A stretch of 64,000 bases of DNA, from positions 1,488,001 to 1,552,000 of the forward strand of contig NZ_VCNI01000002.1 of the NCBI RefSeq assembly GCF_005937185.1. Direction: 5' to 3'. Under the pieces are notes generated by a model that saw only the letters and a list, made by a program, of their open reading frames with translations, was not told where the DNA came from and did no database searches. The stretch is from Flagellimonas algicola (GTDB lineage Bacteria; Bacteroidota; Bacteroidia; Flavobacteriales; Flavobacteriaceae). Positions 36,986-45,407 of the stretch are shown here, in pieces (the first letter of the stretch is position 1; each line of letters opens with the position of its first letter). The position numbers and the translations under genes were made by a program.

Positions 36986-37963
36986 TTAGTTTGTATGTTT
37001 TTCCTTCCAATATACTTTTTGTTCTTCGGCACTAGGGGTTTTATAGGGCCTAACAATTCTAAATCCGATAAAAGGGGCATCGGTATGCCACCATTTACTT
37101 TTTGGGATTTGAGGGTCTCTTATTTTCCATTTCTTCTGGGAAACTTTTCGGGAAGCACTCCTTAATCGGTCTGCGGCATCTGCCCAGGAGCCTCCTTTTA
37201 ATGTTCTCGGGTAGGTTTTGTCCGGTTTAACAAATGGATCTACGTTGGTCTTTTTTCTTCGCTTGGAATAGGTTTCAGGGTCATATTTATCCAAGGTCCA
37301 TTCTGCTACGTTTCCGTGCATGTCGTACAGTCCCCAAGCATTGGGTTTTTTTTGACCTACTTGATGCGTTTTTCCATCGCTATTTTCTTTGGACCAGGCA
37401 TATTCATCCAAGTTGGAAGCATTATTTCCAAAGGAGTAGGCACTTTGTGAGCCTGCCCTACAGGCATATTCCCATTCGGCTTCGGTGGGAAGTCGGTAGA
37501 AATTGCCAGTCATCGCAGATAGCCATTCACAAAATCTAGAGGCAGCCAGTTGGGTCATGCTCACCGCGGGATGCCCTTCAACCCCCATACCAAAATCCAT
37601 CACAATATAGGGAACCGTAGCTCCAGAAACAGCATCAACTTCAATGGAAGCTTCACTGGCCAGATTTTTGGAATCCCTTTGGTTGTCAATAGACCTATAC
37701 ACGTAAAGATTGTATAAATCCCAGGTTATTTCGAATTCGGCCATCCAGAAAGACGCAACTTCCACGGAGTGCGTTGGTCCCTCATCGCTGGTTCTGCCTT
37801 TTTCGTTGGATGGACTTCCCATGGTAAAAGAACCTCCCTGAATAGGCACCATTTTAACTTGGACATCTGTTCCTGAAACGTTTTGACTGTAGGCTTTAAA
37901 AGGTTTTTGGGCCGTGCTACTTATTCCAATAAGTAATAAGGTTGATAAAAAAAGTGCTCTCAA
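36986..37963 (-). CDS. Exported FGE/SUMF1-fold protein lacking the FGE active-site cysteines
   Basis: Translation must begin at the TTG at 37961-37963: a TAA stop lies four codons upstream and the next Met is beyond the signal peptide (RALFLSTLLLIGISSTAQ). The 325-residue product is a formylglycine-generating-enzyme fold (GGSFTMGSPSNEKGR, YRLPTEAEWEYACRAG, MHGNVAEWTLDKY, LKGGSWADAADRLRSASR). The active copper-binding cysteines of true FGE, expected in the RGGS...C region, are absent, and no sulfatase gene is in the window. So it is not a sulfatase maturase; a binding or structural role in the exported oxidoreductase operon is more likely. It heads that operon. Confidence 0.85.
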   Translation of the reverse strand: MRALFLSTLLLIGISSTAQKPFKAYSQNVSGTDVQVKMVPIQGGSFTMGSPSNEKGRTSDEGPTHSVEVASFWMAEFEITWDLYNLYVYRSIDNQRDSKNLASEASIEVDAVSGATVPYIVMDFGMGVEGHPAVSMTQLAASRFCEWLSAMTGNFYRLPTEAEWEYACRAGSQSAYSFGNNASNLDEYAWSKENSDGKTHQVGQKKPNAWGLYDMHGNVAEWTLDKYDPETYSKRRKKTNVDPFVKPDKTYPRTLKGGSWADAADRLRSASRKVSQKKWKIRDPQIPKSKWWHTDAPFIGFRIVRPYKTPSAEEQKVYWKEKHTN

Positions 37964-38094
37964 TTTGAAGAATTATGAATAAAAGTAGGGTTTTATACGC
38001 TATATATTTAAACTTTTTTGTGAAAATCCACGCAACGTTATTCCAGACTTCTTATCTATCAAATGCTATACAATCCAATAAACTTATACAAAAA

Positions 38095-39348
38095 ATGGAA
38101 AAGAAAATTCTACTGGTTTTATCCTTAATTGCCATAAGCTTTGTATCCTGTGAATCCAATGATGACAGTGATTATGCAGAATACTTGGTTGCCAGACCTC
38201 TTGTTATCAGCAAGGCAGAACTAACCACTATTGACATCATAGCTCCAACTCCTATCAATGAATCGGGGAAAGTGTACACCTATCAAGATTACATCTTTAT
38301 CAATGACAAGTACCAAGGGGTGCATGTAATTGACAATTCCAATCCGCTGCAACCTAGAAAAATTGCCTTTATCAAAATTCCCGGAAATGTGGATATTTCT
38401 GTTAAGGATGATTTCCTATATGCCGACAGTTTGACTGATCTAGTTGTATTGGATATATCTGACATTAATAATATAGCTCAAGTTAACCGACTTGAGAATA
38501 TGCTATATAATAATGTATTTTGGCCCTTTGAAGCCGATATCATAGAAAATGAGGATTTTAATTGGGAAACTGAAGTGTTGATCGGTTGGGAAACTACCAC
38601 GGAAAGAAGATTGATTGCTGAAGTGGAGGAACAAAGAAATACAGATGTAATATTTTTTGGTGATATAGCCTTGGCAGAGGCTTCAGATGCAGGAGGCGCT
38701 GGACAAGGAGGGTCGCTGGCGAGGTTTAAGATTGTGGAAGATTACCTCTACGCTGTGGACAGCCATAATATTAATGTATTCAACATTTCGGATTTGGATA
38801 ACCCTGTAGACTTGGAGGATGTATATGCTGGATTCGATATTGAGACCATTTTCAATAGGGGCAACCATTTATTCTTGGGAAGTATGAGAGGAATGTATAT
38901 TTATGATATCAGCTCTCCTGCAACCCCAACTTTTGTATCCGAGTTTCAACATGGTACTGCTTGTGATCCTGTTGTGGTGGATGGGGATTATGCCTATGTA
39001 ACTTTGCGAGGAGGAAACAATTGTGGGGCTTTGGAAAGCGGACTCTTTATTGTGGATATCTCGGACATTGCCAATCCGGAGTTGACCGTGGATTACCCTA
39101 TGGATGAACCCTATGGTTTAGGTATACGGGATGAAAAGTTGTTTGTGTGTGATGGAAGCTCTGGGCTTAAAGTCTATGATAAGACCGATGTGATGGAGTT
39201 GGAACAGTTAAATCATTTTAAAGATATTGTTACGTTTGATGTTATTCCTTTGGAAAGCCATTTGATCATGGTTGGTGATGAGGTGTTGTATCAATATGAA
39301 TATCTGGAAGACGACATCAGGCTGATGAGCCAAATTGACTTGAAGTAA
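38095..39348 (+). CDS. LVIVD-repeat lipoprotein
   Basis: The start at 38095 gives a clean lipoprotein signal (MEKKILLVLSLIAISFVSCE, Cys19); a longer frame upstream adds 40 residues with no signal. The 417-residue product contains repeated beta-strand units ending in V/I-D-I/N-S, for example LVVLDISDINNIAQV, LFIVDISDIANPEL, VHVIDNSNPLQPRKI and NVFNISDLDNPVDL: the LVIVD repeat, expected to form a beta-propeller. A Cys pair (GTACDPVVVD, GGNNCGALE) is likely disulfide-bonded. Function unknown; surface-exposed propeller lipoproteins usually bind proteins or glycans. It is divergent from the FGE-fold gene and ends in a terminator before topA. Confidence 0.83.
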   Translation: MEKKILLVLSLIAISFVSCESNDDSDYAEYLVARPLVISKAELTTIDIIAPTPINESGKVYTYQDYIFINDKYQGVHVIDNSNPLQPRKIAFIKIPGNVDISVKDDFLYADSLTDLVVLDISDINNIAQVNRLENMLYNNVFWPFEADIIENEDFNWETEVLIGWETTTERRLIAEVEEQRNTDVIFFGDIALAEASDAGGAGQGGSLARFKIVEDYLYAVDSHNINVFNISDLDNPVDLEDVYAGFDIETIFNRGNHLFLGSMRGMYIYDISSPATPTFVSEFQHGTACDPVVVDGDYAYVTLRGGNNCGALESGLFIVDISDIANPELTVDYPMDEPYGLGIRDEKLFVCDGSSGLKVYDKTDVMELEQLNHFKDIVTFDVIPLESHLIMVGDEVLYQYEYLEDDIRLMSQIDLK

Positions 39349-39369
39349 TCAAATACAATAACCTTCTCA

Positions 39370-39399
39370 AATATCCCGTTTTAAGCGGGATATTTTTTT
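39370..39399 (+). terminator. Rho-independent terminator between the LVIVD gene and topA
   Basis: Stem AATATCCCG (39370-39378) / CGGGATATT (39386-39394), seven-base loop, followed by a run of T to 39399. Confidence 0.85.
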
Positions 39400-39440
39400 G
39401 CGCTTTATTTTGTCAAAAAGTCAAAATCGAAAAATTCATA

Positions 39441-39448
39441 TACTTTTG
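39441..39448 (+). promoter_or_regulatory. -7 promoter element of topA (TACTTTTG)
   Basis: Perfect TAnnTTTG match 20 bp before the topA ATG, giving a leader of about 16 nt. No TTTG box lies at the usual distance upstream (nearest at 39409-39412, too far). Confidence 0.5.
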
Positions 39449-39468
39449 TTACCTCTAAACCCCGTTGC

Positions 39469-41952
39469 ATGCCTAAGAATTTAGTTATAGTTGAGTCACC
39501 TGCAAAGGCTAAGACCATTGAGCGTTTTTTGGGAAAGGACTATCAGGTAGAATCCAGTTTTGGTCATATTGTAGACCTACCTTCCAAAGAACTTGGTGTT
39601 GATGTGGACAATGGATTTAAACCCAAATACACGGTTGACAAGGAAAAGAAAACCTTGGTAAAAAAACTGAAAGATTTGGCTCAAAAAGCAGATACCATTT
39701 GGTTGGCCAGTGATGAGGACCGTGAAGGGGAAGCCATTTCATGGCATTTGGCCGAAGCCCTAAAATTGGATAAAAGCCGAATCAAACGGATTGTTTTCAA
39801 CTCCATTACCAAATCCGCTATCCAGAAGGCAATAGAAAATCCTAGGGAAATCAATTATAATCTGGTGAACGCCCAACAAGCCCGAAGGGTCTTGGACAGG
39901 CTGGTGGGGTATGAACTATCTCCCGTGCTTTGGAAAAAAATAAAACCGGGATTGTCCGCGGGTCGGGTGCAGTCTGTTGCTGTACGATTGATCGTGGAAC
40001 GAGAACGGGAAATTGAAGGTTTTACACCAGAAGCTTCCTATAGAATCCGTGCCGAGTTTAAAACCTCCAACGGAAATAATTTTGCGGCCAAACTTGGAAA
40101 AACCTTTCCGACCAAAGAAGCTGCTGAAAACTTTTTGCAACAAAATTTGGGCGCGAACTTTTCCGTGGCCAGTATGGACAAAAAGCCGGCCAAAAAGTCC
40201 CCGGCACCTCCTTTTACCACATCAACCTTGCAACAAGAAGCTTCGCGTAAGCTATACTTTTCAGTAAGCCGGACCATGCAAGTGGCGCAACGCTTATACG
40301 AGGCAGGTTTGATTACGTACATGAGAACCGATAGTGTAAACCTTTCCAACGAAGCCCTGAACGCGGCCAAGGACGCCATTGTTCAAAATTATGGGGAGTC
40401 CTACAGTAAGGTTAGGAACTATACAGGCAAATCCAAAGGTGCTCAAGAGGCTCACGAAGCCATTCGGCCAACAGATATGTCCAAACAAAATCCGTCCTTG
40501 GAAAGAGATCAAGCCAAATTGTACGAATTGATTTGGAAACGGACTTTGGCTTCACAGATGAGTGATGCCCAATTGGAACGCACCAACGTAAAGATCAAGT
40601 CCAATACCCATGGCGAGGAATTCGCTGCCAATGGGGAAGTGGTCAAGTTTGACGGATTCCTTAAAGTATATCTGGAAGGTATTGATGAGGAGGACAAGGT
40701 TGAGGAACAAGAAGGAATGCTGCCTGCCATGAGTGTGGGAGAAGCACTCCAAAATAATTTTATCACAGCGACCCAACGTTTCACCCGACCACCGTACAGA
40801 TACACCGAAGCATCTTTGGTGAAAAAACTGGAAGAACTTGGAATTGGAAGACCATCCACTTATGCGCCTACCATTTCAACCATTCAAAATAGAGGGTATG
40901 TAGAGAAGGGAACCGTGGAAGGCACGGAAAGAAAATATACCCAGTTGTTATTGGAAGCTGGAAATATAGCTGAGAAATCCCTTTCTGAAATGATAGGTTC
41001 CGATAAGGGCAAATTGGTGCCCACGGATATTGGAATGATCGTGAACGATTTCTTGGTGAGTCATTTTACCACCATTTTGGATTATAATTTCACCGCCAAG
41101 GTGGAAGAGAACTTTGATGAAATTGCCGATGGGGAAGAAGATTGGCAAAAAATGATGCAGGAGTTCTACAAGGACTTTCATCCCAAGGTACTTGATGTAG
41201 AGGAAAATGCGGAACGTGCCAGCGGGGAACGGGTTTTGGGTACCGACCCAAAATCAGGAAGACAAGTGGCCGCTAGATTGGGACGCTTTGGCCCTATGGT
41301 TCAAATAGGCACTGTAGAAGAGGAAGAAAAACCCTTGTTCGCCAGTTTGTTGCCGGAACAATCCATTTCCACCATCACCTTTGAAGAGGCTATGGAACTT
41401 TTTCAGCTCCCAAGAAAATTGGGTCAGCATGAAGGTGAAGAAGTGGAGGCCAATGTAGGTCGATTTGGCCCTTATGTCCGTTTTGGCAAAAAGTTCATTT
41501 CCTTGGATAAGGGAGAAAGTGCCTTTGATGTGGATATGGATCGTGCCATTGAGTTGATCAAGGCCAAGCAAAAAGCCGATGCCCCCATCGCCCATTATGA
41601 AGATTTGGAAGTCACCAAGGGTGTTGGACGTTTTGGTCCTTTCATCAAATGGAATGGCATGTTCATCAATGTCAACAAAAAATACGATTTTGATAATTTG
41701 TCCCAAGCGGATATAGGAGAGCTTATTGAGGCCAAAAAAGTTAAGGAGGCCGAGAAATTGGTCCAGGAGTGGCCAGCTGAGAAAATCCGAATTGAAAAGG
41801 CCAGATGGGGAAGACATAATATTATCAAAGGCAGAATTAAGGTAGAATTGTCCAAGGATGTGGATGCTACCAAGATTTCGTTGGAAGAGGCACAGGCCCT
41901 TTTGGAAAAGAAAACACCTAAAAAGAAAACAAAGGCGAAAGCAAAAAAATAA
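39469..41952 (+). CDS. topA: DNA topoisomerase I (type IA)
   Basis: An 827-residue type IA enzyme that relaxes negative supercoils. Toprim domain at the N-terminus (NLVIVESPAKAKTIERFLGK; acidic triad DEDREGEA near 91), and the active-site Tyr in LITYMRTDSVNLS. Instead of zinc-ribbon fingers the C-terminal part has three Gly-Arg-Phe-Gly-Pro repeats (LGRFGPMVQIG, VGRFGPYVRFG, VGRFGPFIKWNG) and a Lys-rich tail (KKTPKKKTKAKAKK), the usual Bacteroidota layout. The next gene begins at the base after the stop. Confidence 0.98.
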   Translation: MPKNLVIVESPAKAKTIERFLGKDYQVESSFGHIVDLPSKELGVDVDNGFKPKYTVDKEKKTLVKKLKDLAQKADTIWLASDEDREGEAISWHLAEALKLDKSRIKRIVFNSITKSAIQKAIENPREINYNLVNAQQARRVLDRLVGYELSPVLWKKIKPGLSAGRVQSVAVRLIVEREREIEGFTPEASYRIRAEFKTSNGNNFAAKLGKTFPTKEAAENFLQQNLGANFSVASMDKKPAKKSPAPPFTTSTLQQEASRKLYFSVSRTMQVAQRLYEAGLITYMRTDSVNLSNEALNAAKDAIVQNYGESYSKVRNYTGKSKGAQEAHEAIRPTDMSKQNPSLERDQAKLYELIWKRTLASQMSDAQLERTNVKIKSNTHGEEFAANGEVVKFDGFLKVYLEGIDEEDKVEEQEGMLPAMSVGEALQNNFITATQRFTRPPYRYTEASLVKKLEELGIGRPSTYAPTISTIQNRGYVEKGTVEGTERKYTQLLLEAGNIAEKSLSEMIGSDKGKLVPTDIGMIVNDFLVSHFTTILDYNFTAKVEENFDEIADGEEDWQKMMQEFYKDFHPKVLDVEENAERASGERVLGTDPKSGRQVAARLGRFGPMVQIGTVEEEEKPLFASLLPEQSISTITFEEAMELFQLPRKLGQHEGEEVEANVGRFGPYVRFGKKFISLDKGESAFDVDMDRAIELIKAKQKADAPIAHYEDLEVTKGVGRFGPFIKWNGMFINVNKKYDFDNLSQADIGELIEAKKVKEAEKLVQEWPAEKIRIEKARWGRHNIIKGRIKVELSKDVDATKISLEEAQALLEKKTPKKKTKAKAKK

Positions 41953-43110
41953 ATGGCATTCGATTTTTTGGTTCCGGTCAGTGATAAAGTACTGGCCTAT
42001 TCAGAATTACTTCCGCCCCAGGCCCTGGGAAAAAGCATCCACAAGCACACAGAGAAGAAGGGCCTTCCCGTATTTGCCAATGCAACGGTAGCCATCTTTG
42101 CCGTCAATGAATCCCGAAATGCCTTCGAGAAAAAACCGGAGCGTTTGGACGTGGACGAAATTCGGATTCAGCTGTATCGTCTTATGACGGGGAACTGGAA
42201 TTCCACAATTTTGGATATTGGCGATATTGAGGAAGGAGACACGGTTGAGGATACCTACTTTGTGGTAAAAGAGGTTGTGGCCGGTCTTTTGGAAGAGCAA
42301 ATTATACCTATTATAATAGGGGCTACCCAAGATATCACATTTCCGACCTACAGGGCGTTTGATAAAATCAAGGAAATGGTTAACCTAGTGTCCATAGACA
42401 GCCGCTTTGATTTTGGAGAGGAAGAAGAGTTGATATCTTCCCACTCCTACATGACCCGAATCATCACAGACAAACCGAACAATCTTTTCAATTTTTCCAA
42501 TATAGGTTACCAAAGCTATTTTAATGCCCAGGAGGAAATTGATTTGATGGAGCGACTTTTCTTTGATGCCTATCGCTTGGGAGATATTGCGGCCAACATT
42601 TCATTGGCGGAACCCATTTTGAGGAGTTCCCATATTGTTAGTCTGGATCTACGGGCTATTCGCGCTAGCGAAATGGGTTTGTACAAGAACTTTTCCCCCA
42701 ACGGATTTACAGGAAGGGAGATTTGTGCCATAGCGCGATATGCAGGAATAAGCGATAAGGTTTCCTTGTTTGGAATATATGAAGGGGAGAATTCCTTACA
42801 GGCTTTCCAAATGATTGCGCAAATTATTTGGTACTTCATTGAAGGAATCAGTTTTAGGATAACGGAGTTTCCAAGTTCCAAAAGTGAGGACTTTACCAAA
42901 TTCACTGTACCTACGGATACCGAAGAACTGATCTTCTATAAAAGCCATGTAACAGAGCGTTGGTGGGTTGAGGTGCCATCAATTTTACCCGAACATACTA
43001 AAACAAATTCGGCGGCGTTATTACCATGCACCGAGGAGGACTATTTGGATGCTTGCAACCAGAAGATTCCCGAAAGGTGGTTCAAAGCTTACAGAAAGGG
43101 CTTTAACTGA
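41953..43110 (+). CDS. Arginase/formimidoylglutamase-fold protein with lost metal ligands (probable pseudoenzyme)
   Basis: A 385-residue ureohydrolase-fold protein. Databases tend to call such proteins formimidoylglutamase. The family needs six Mn ligands in GGxH, DAHxD and SxDxD. Here the aligned segments read GATQD (Gln126 for His), DSRFD (Asp149, Arg151 for His, Asp153) and SLDLRAIRA (Asp232, Arg234 for Asp). Three of six ligands are replaced, two by Arg, so a binuclear Mn site cannot form. No other hut gene is nearby. It starts directly after topA and is followed 120 bp on by gldK, so a structural or regulatory role linked to the T9SS/gliding locus is an open possibility. Confidence 0.85.
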   Translation: MAFDFLVPVSDKVLAYSELLPPQALGKSIHKHTEKKGLPVFANATVAIFAVNESRNAFEKKPERLDVDEIRIQLYRLMTGNWNSTILDIGDIEEGDTVEDTYFVVKEVVAGLLEEQIIPIIIGATQDITFPTYRAFDKIKEMVNLVSIDSRFDFGEEEELISSHSYMTRIITDKPNNLFNFSNIGYQSYFNAQEEIDLMERLFFDAYRLGDIAANISLAEPILRSSHIVSLDLRAIRASEMGLYKNFSPNGFTGREICAIARYAGISDKVSLFGIYEGENSLQAFQMIAQIIWYFIEGISFRITEFPSSKSEDFTKFTVPTDTEELIFYKSHVTERWWVEVPSILPEHTKTNSAALLPCTEEDYLDACNQKIPERWFKAYRKGFN

Positions 43111-43230
43111 ACAAATTAAATTTTGACCATTAACTGTTTTTACACAATAATTTATTCAAAAATCAGTTTTGAGAATAAGAAATTTGTGTAGCACAGTTTA
43201 AAAAACTAAATCGAAAATTTAACCTAAAGT

Positions 43231-44619
43231 ATGAGAAAGCTATTCTTTTCATCTATAGCACTTGCTTTTTTACTCGCTAGTTGCGGTTCAAATTCAAAGT
43301 CAAAAGGTGAACTCGTTGGAGCCCAAGGAAAAAAATGGTATCCAGAGAAACCCTATGGGATGGAACTAATTCCCCGTGGCTCCTACGTAATGGGTAAGGC
43401 TGAGGAAGATCAGGCTAAAGTATTGAATGCTCCTACTAGAACAGTGACCGTACGTTCCTTTTATATGGACGATACGGAAATTACCAATAGTGAGTATCGA
43501 CAGTTTGTGGAGTGGGTGAAGGATTCCATTACTAGAACCAAATTGGCCATCTTGGCCGATGAGTTGGGCATTGGCCCAGAAGATGAAGGGATTGGGGAAT
43601 ATGCCTTCAAGGACACCGACACTTCCAGAATTTCAGTTTATGATAAATATATGCTCGACAATTATGCAGGTCTCGGCGAGACAGGTTATGAGGGTAGGGC
43701 TTTGAACAAGGATGTGGACTTGGTTTGGGACACCTCGGAATACCCAGATGAGTACTACGCCGAAGTTATGGATTCCATTTATTTGCCGGAAGAGGAAAGT
43801 TATAATGGATTGCGTTCCATAGATGTTACTCAATTGAAGTACAAATACAGTTGGATGGACATTGAAGCTGCCGCTAGAGCCAAAAAAGGAAGAAGAAAAG
43901 ACTTTATTAAGCATGAAGAACTTGAGATTTATCCAGACACTACCGTATGGATCAAGGATTTCGAGTATTCCTATAATGAACCCATGCACAATGATTACTT
44001 TTGGCATGATGCATACAGTGATTACCCTGTTGTAGGTGTAAACTGGATGCAGGCCAAAGCATTCTGTAATTGGAGAACCAAGTTCAAGAACGATGATCAG
44101 AAATCACGTGGTAAACAATTTGTAAACCAGTTTAGGTTACCTACTGAAGCCGAATGGGAGTATGCTGCCCGTGGTGGAATTGAAGGAGGAACCTATCCTT
44201 GGGGTGGTCCGTATGTGATCAGCGACACAGGTTGTTTTATGGCCAACTTTAAGCCACAACGTGGGGATTATGCAGCCGATGCTGCCCTGTACACTGTGGA
44301 GGCAAAGTCTTATGAGCCAAATGATTACAACCTATATAACATGGCCGGTAACGTAGCGGAGTGGACAAGCTCCAGCTTTGACCAAGGGGCCTATGAATAT
44401 TTGTCCACCATGAACCCAAATATCGGTTCTGGACAAAACCAAAGAAAAGTGATTCGTGGAGGATCTTGGAAAGACGTTGCTTATTTCTTGCAAGTAAGTA
44501 CACGGGATTACGAATACCAGGATTCCGCACGTAGCTATATCGGATTTAGAACCGTTCAGGATTATATGGGCGAGGAAGATTCCACCAACGGTAGAAACGG
44601 GTTACCTTCTGCCAGATAA
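43231..44619 (+). CDS. gldK: Type IX secretion / gliding lipoprotein GldK
   Basis: A 462-residue lipoprotein (FLLASCGSN, Cys18) with an FGE-sulfatase fold (IPRGSYVMGKAEEDQAK, YMDDTEITNSEYRQF, FRLPTEAEWEYAARGG, YNMAGNVAEWTSSS, VIRGGSWKDVAYFLQ). No FGE active-site cysteine is present, as expected for GldK. GldK and GldN form the periplasmic ring of the T9SS under the outer membrane. It starts the canonical gldKLMN order, 71 bp before gldL. The 120 bp upstream have no perfect -7 box. Confidence 0.95.
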   Translation: MRKLFFSSIALAFLLASCGSNSKSKGELVGAQGKKWYPEKPYGMELIPRGSYVMGKAEEDQAKVLNAPTRTVTVRSFYMDDTEITNSEYRQFVEWVKDSITRTKLAILADELGIGPEDEGIGEYAFKDTDTSRISVYDKYMLDNYAGLGETGYEGRALNKDVDLVWDTSEYPDEYYAEVMDSIYLPEEESYNGLRSIDVTQLKYKYSWMDIEAAARAKKGRRKDFIKHEELEIYPDTTVWIKDFEYSYNEPMHNDYFWHDAYSDYPVVGVNWMQAKAFCNWRTKFKNDDQKSRGKQFVNQFRLPTEAEWEYAARGGIEGGTYPWGGPYVISDTGCFMANFKPQRGDYAADAALYTVEAKSYEPNDYNLYNMAGNVAEWTSSSFDQGAYEYLSTMNPNIGSGQNQRKVIRGGSWKDVAYFLQVSTRDYEYQDSARSYIGFRTVQDYMGEEDSTNGRNGLPSAR

Positions 44620-44690
44620 ATTAAGAAAGAGAACATTATATAAACCAGTAACCAAATACTTATTTATATAACTTAATTAAAACTAGAATT

Positions 44691-45341
44691 ATGGCACAGT
44701 CAAAATCAACAAAAAAGCTGTTTAACATGGCCTACGGCCTTGGGGCATCGGTAGTAATTATTGGTGCACTATTTAAAATCCTTCACTGGGAATTTGGACC
44801 ACTGAACGGGGGGTTACTTCTTGCTATCGGACTAATTACTGAGGCATTGATCTTTGCTATCTCTGCGTTTGAACCAGTAGATGACGAGTACGATTGGTCT
44901 TTGGTATACCCAGAATTGGCCAACGGTCAGACCAAAGGAAACAAGAATGACGCTAAGCAAGCTAAAGAAGCTGAGGGTCTTCTTTCCAGAAAATTGGATG
45001 ATCTATTAAAAGAAGCCAATATCGATTCTGAGTTGTTCAACAGCTTGGGTGAGAGTATCAAGAATTTTGAGGGAGCTGCCAAAAACATCGCTCCTACAAC
45101 AGATGCGATCCAACACACTAAGAAGTACTCTGAAGAGTTGTCACATGCTGCCGCTCAAATGGAGTCTTTGAATAGCTTGTACAAAGTACAATTGGAAAGC
45201 GCTAGCCGTCAAGCTTCCATCAATGAGGAAGTAGTACAGAATGCCGGAGCTCTTAAAGAGCAAATGGAATCTTTGGCTACCAACCTTTCTTCCTTGAACG
45301 GAGTTTATGGAGGTATGCTTTCTGCCATGAGCAAAAACTAA
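44691..45341 (+). CDS. gldL: T9SS motor stator protein GldL
   Basis: A 216-residue cytoplasmic-membrane protein with two N-terminal membrane helices (about 12-32 and 38-60) separated by the short HWEFGPLNGG segment and an invariant-type Glu in helix 2 (GLITEALIFAISAFEPVDD). A long cytoplasmic helical/coiled-coil tail follows (about 85-216). GldL pentamers with GldM dimers convert proton-motive force into rotation that powers T9SS export and gliding. Confidence 0.96.
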   Translation: MAQSKSTKKLFNMAYGLGASVVIIGALFKILHWEFGPLNGGLLLAIGLITEALIFAISAFEPVDDEYDWSLVYPELANGQTKGNKNDAKQAKEAEGLLSRKLDDLLKEANIDSELFNSLGESIKNFEGAAKNIAPTTDAIQHTKKYSEELSHAAAQMESLNSLYKVQLESASRQASINEEVVQNAGALKEQMESLATNLSSLNGVYGGMLSAMSKN

Positions 45342-45407
45342 TTAGGGTTTAATTGATATACCAAACCCCAGATCAAATTAATTAATAATTCTAATTAGAT
45401 AAAAAAC

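Noticed and set aside
36986-37963. Reading the FGE-fold protein as an active sulfatase-maturing enzyme
   Set aside because: The active-site cysteines are absent and no sulfatase gene is in the window.
41254-41817. 187-codon open frame on the minus strand
   Set aside because: Antisense to the GRFGP repeats of topA; composition reflects the repeats of the sense gene.
41953-43110. Histidine-utilisation (hut) gene
   Set aside because: No hutH, hutU or hutI nearby, and three of six metal ligands are substituted.
43231-44619. Reading GldK as a formylglycine-generating enzyme
   Set aside because: Same fold, but it lacks the cysteines, is a lipoprotein and sits in gldKLMN.
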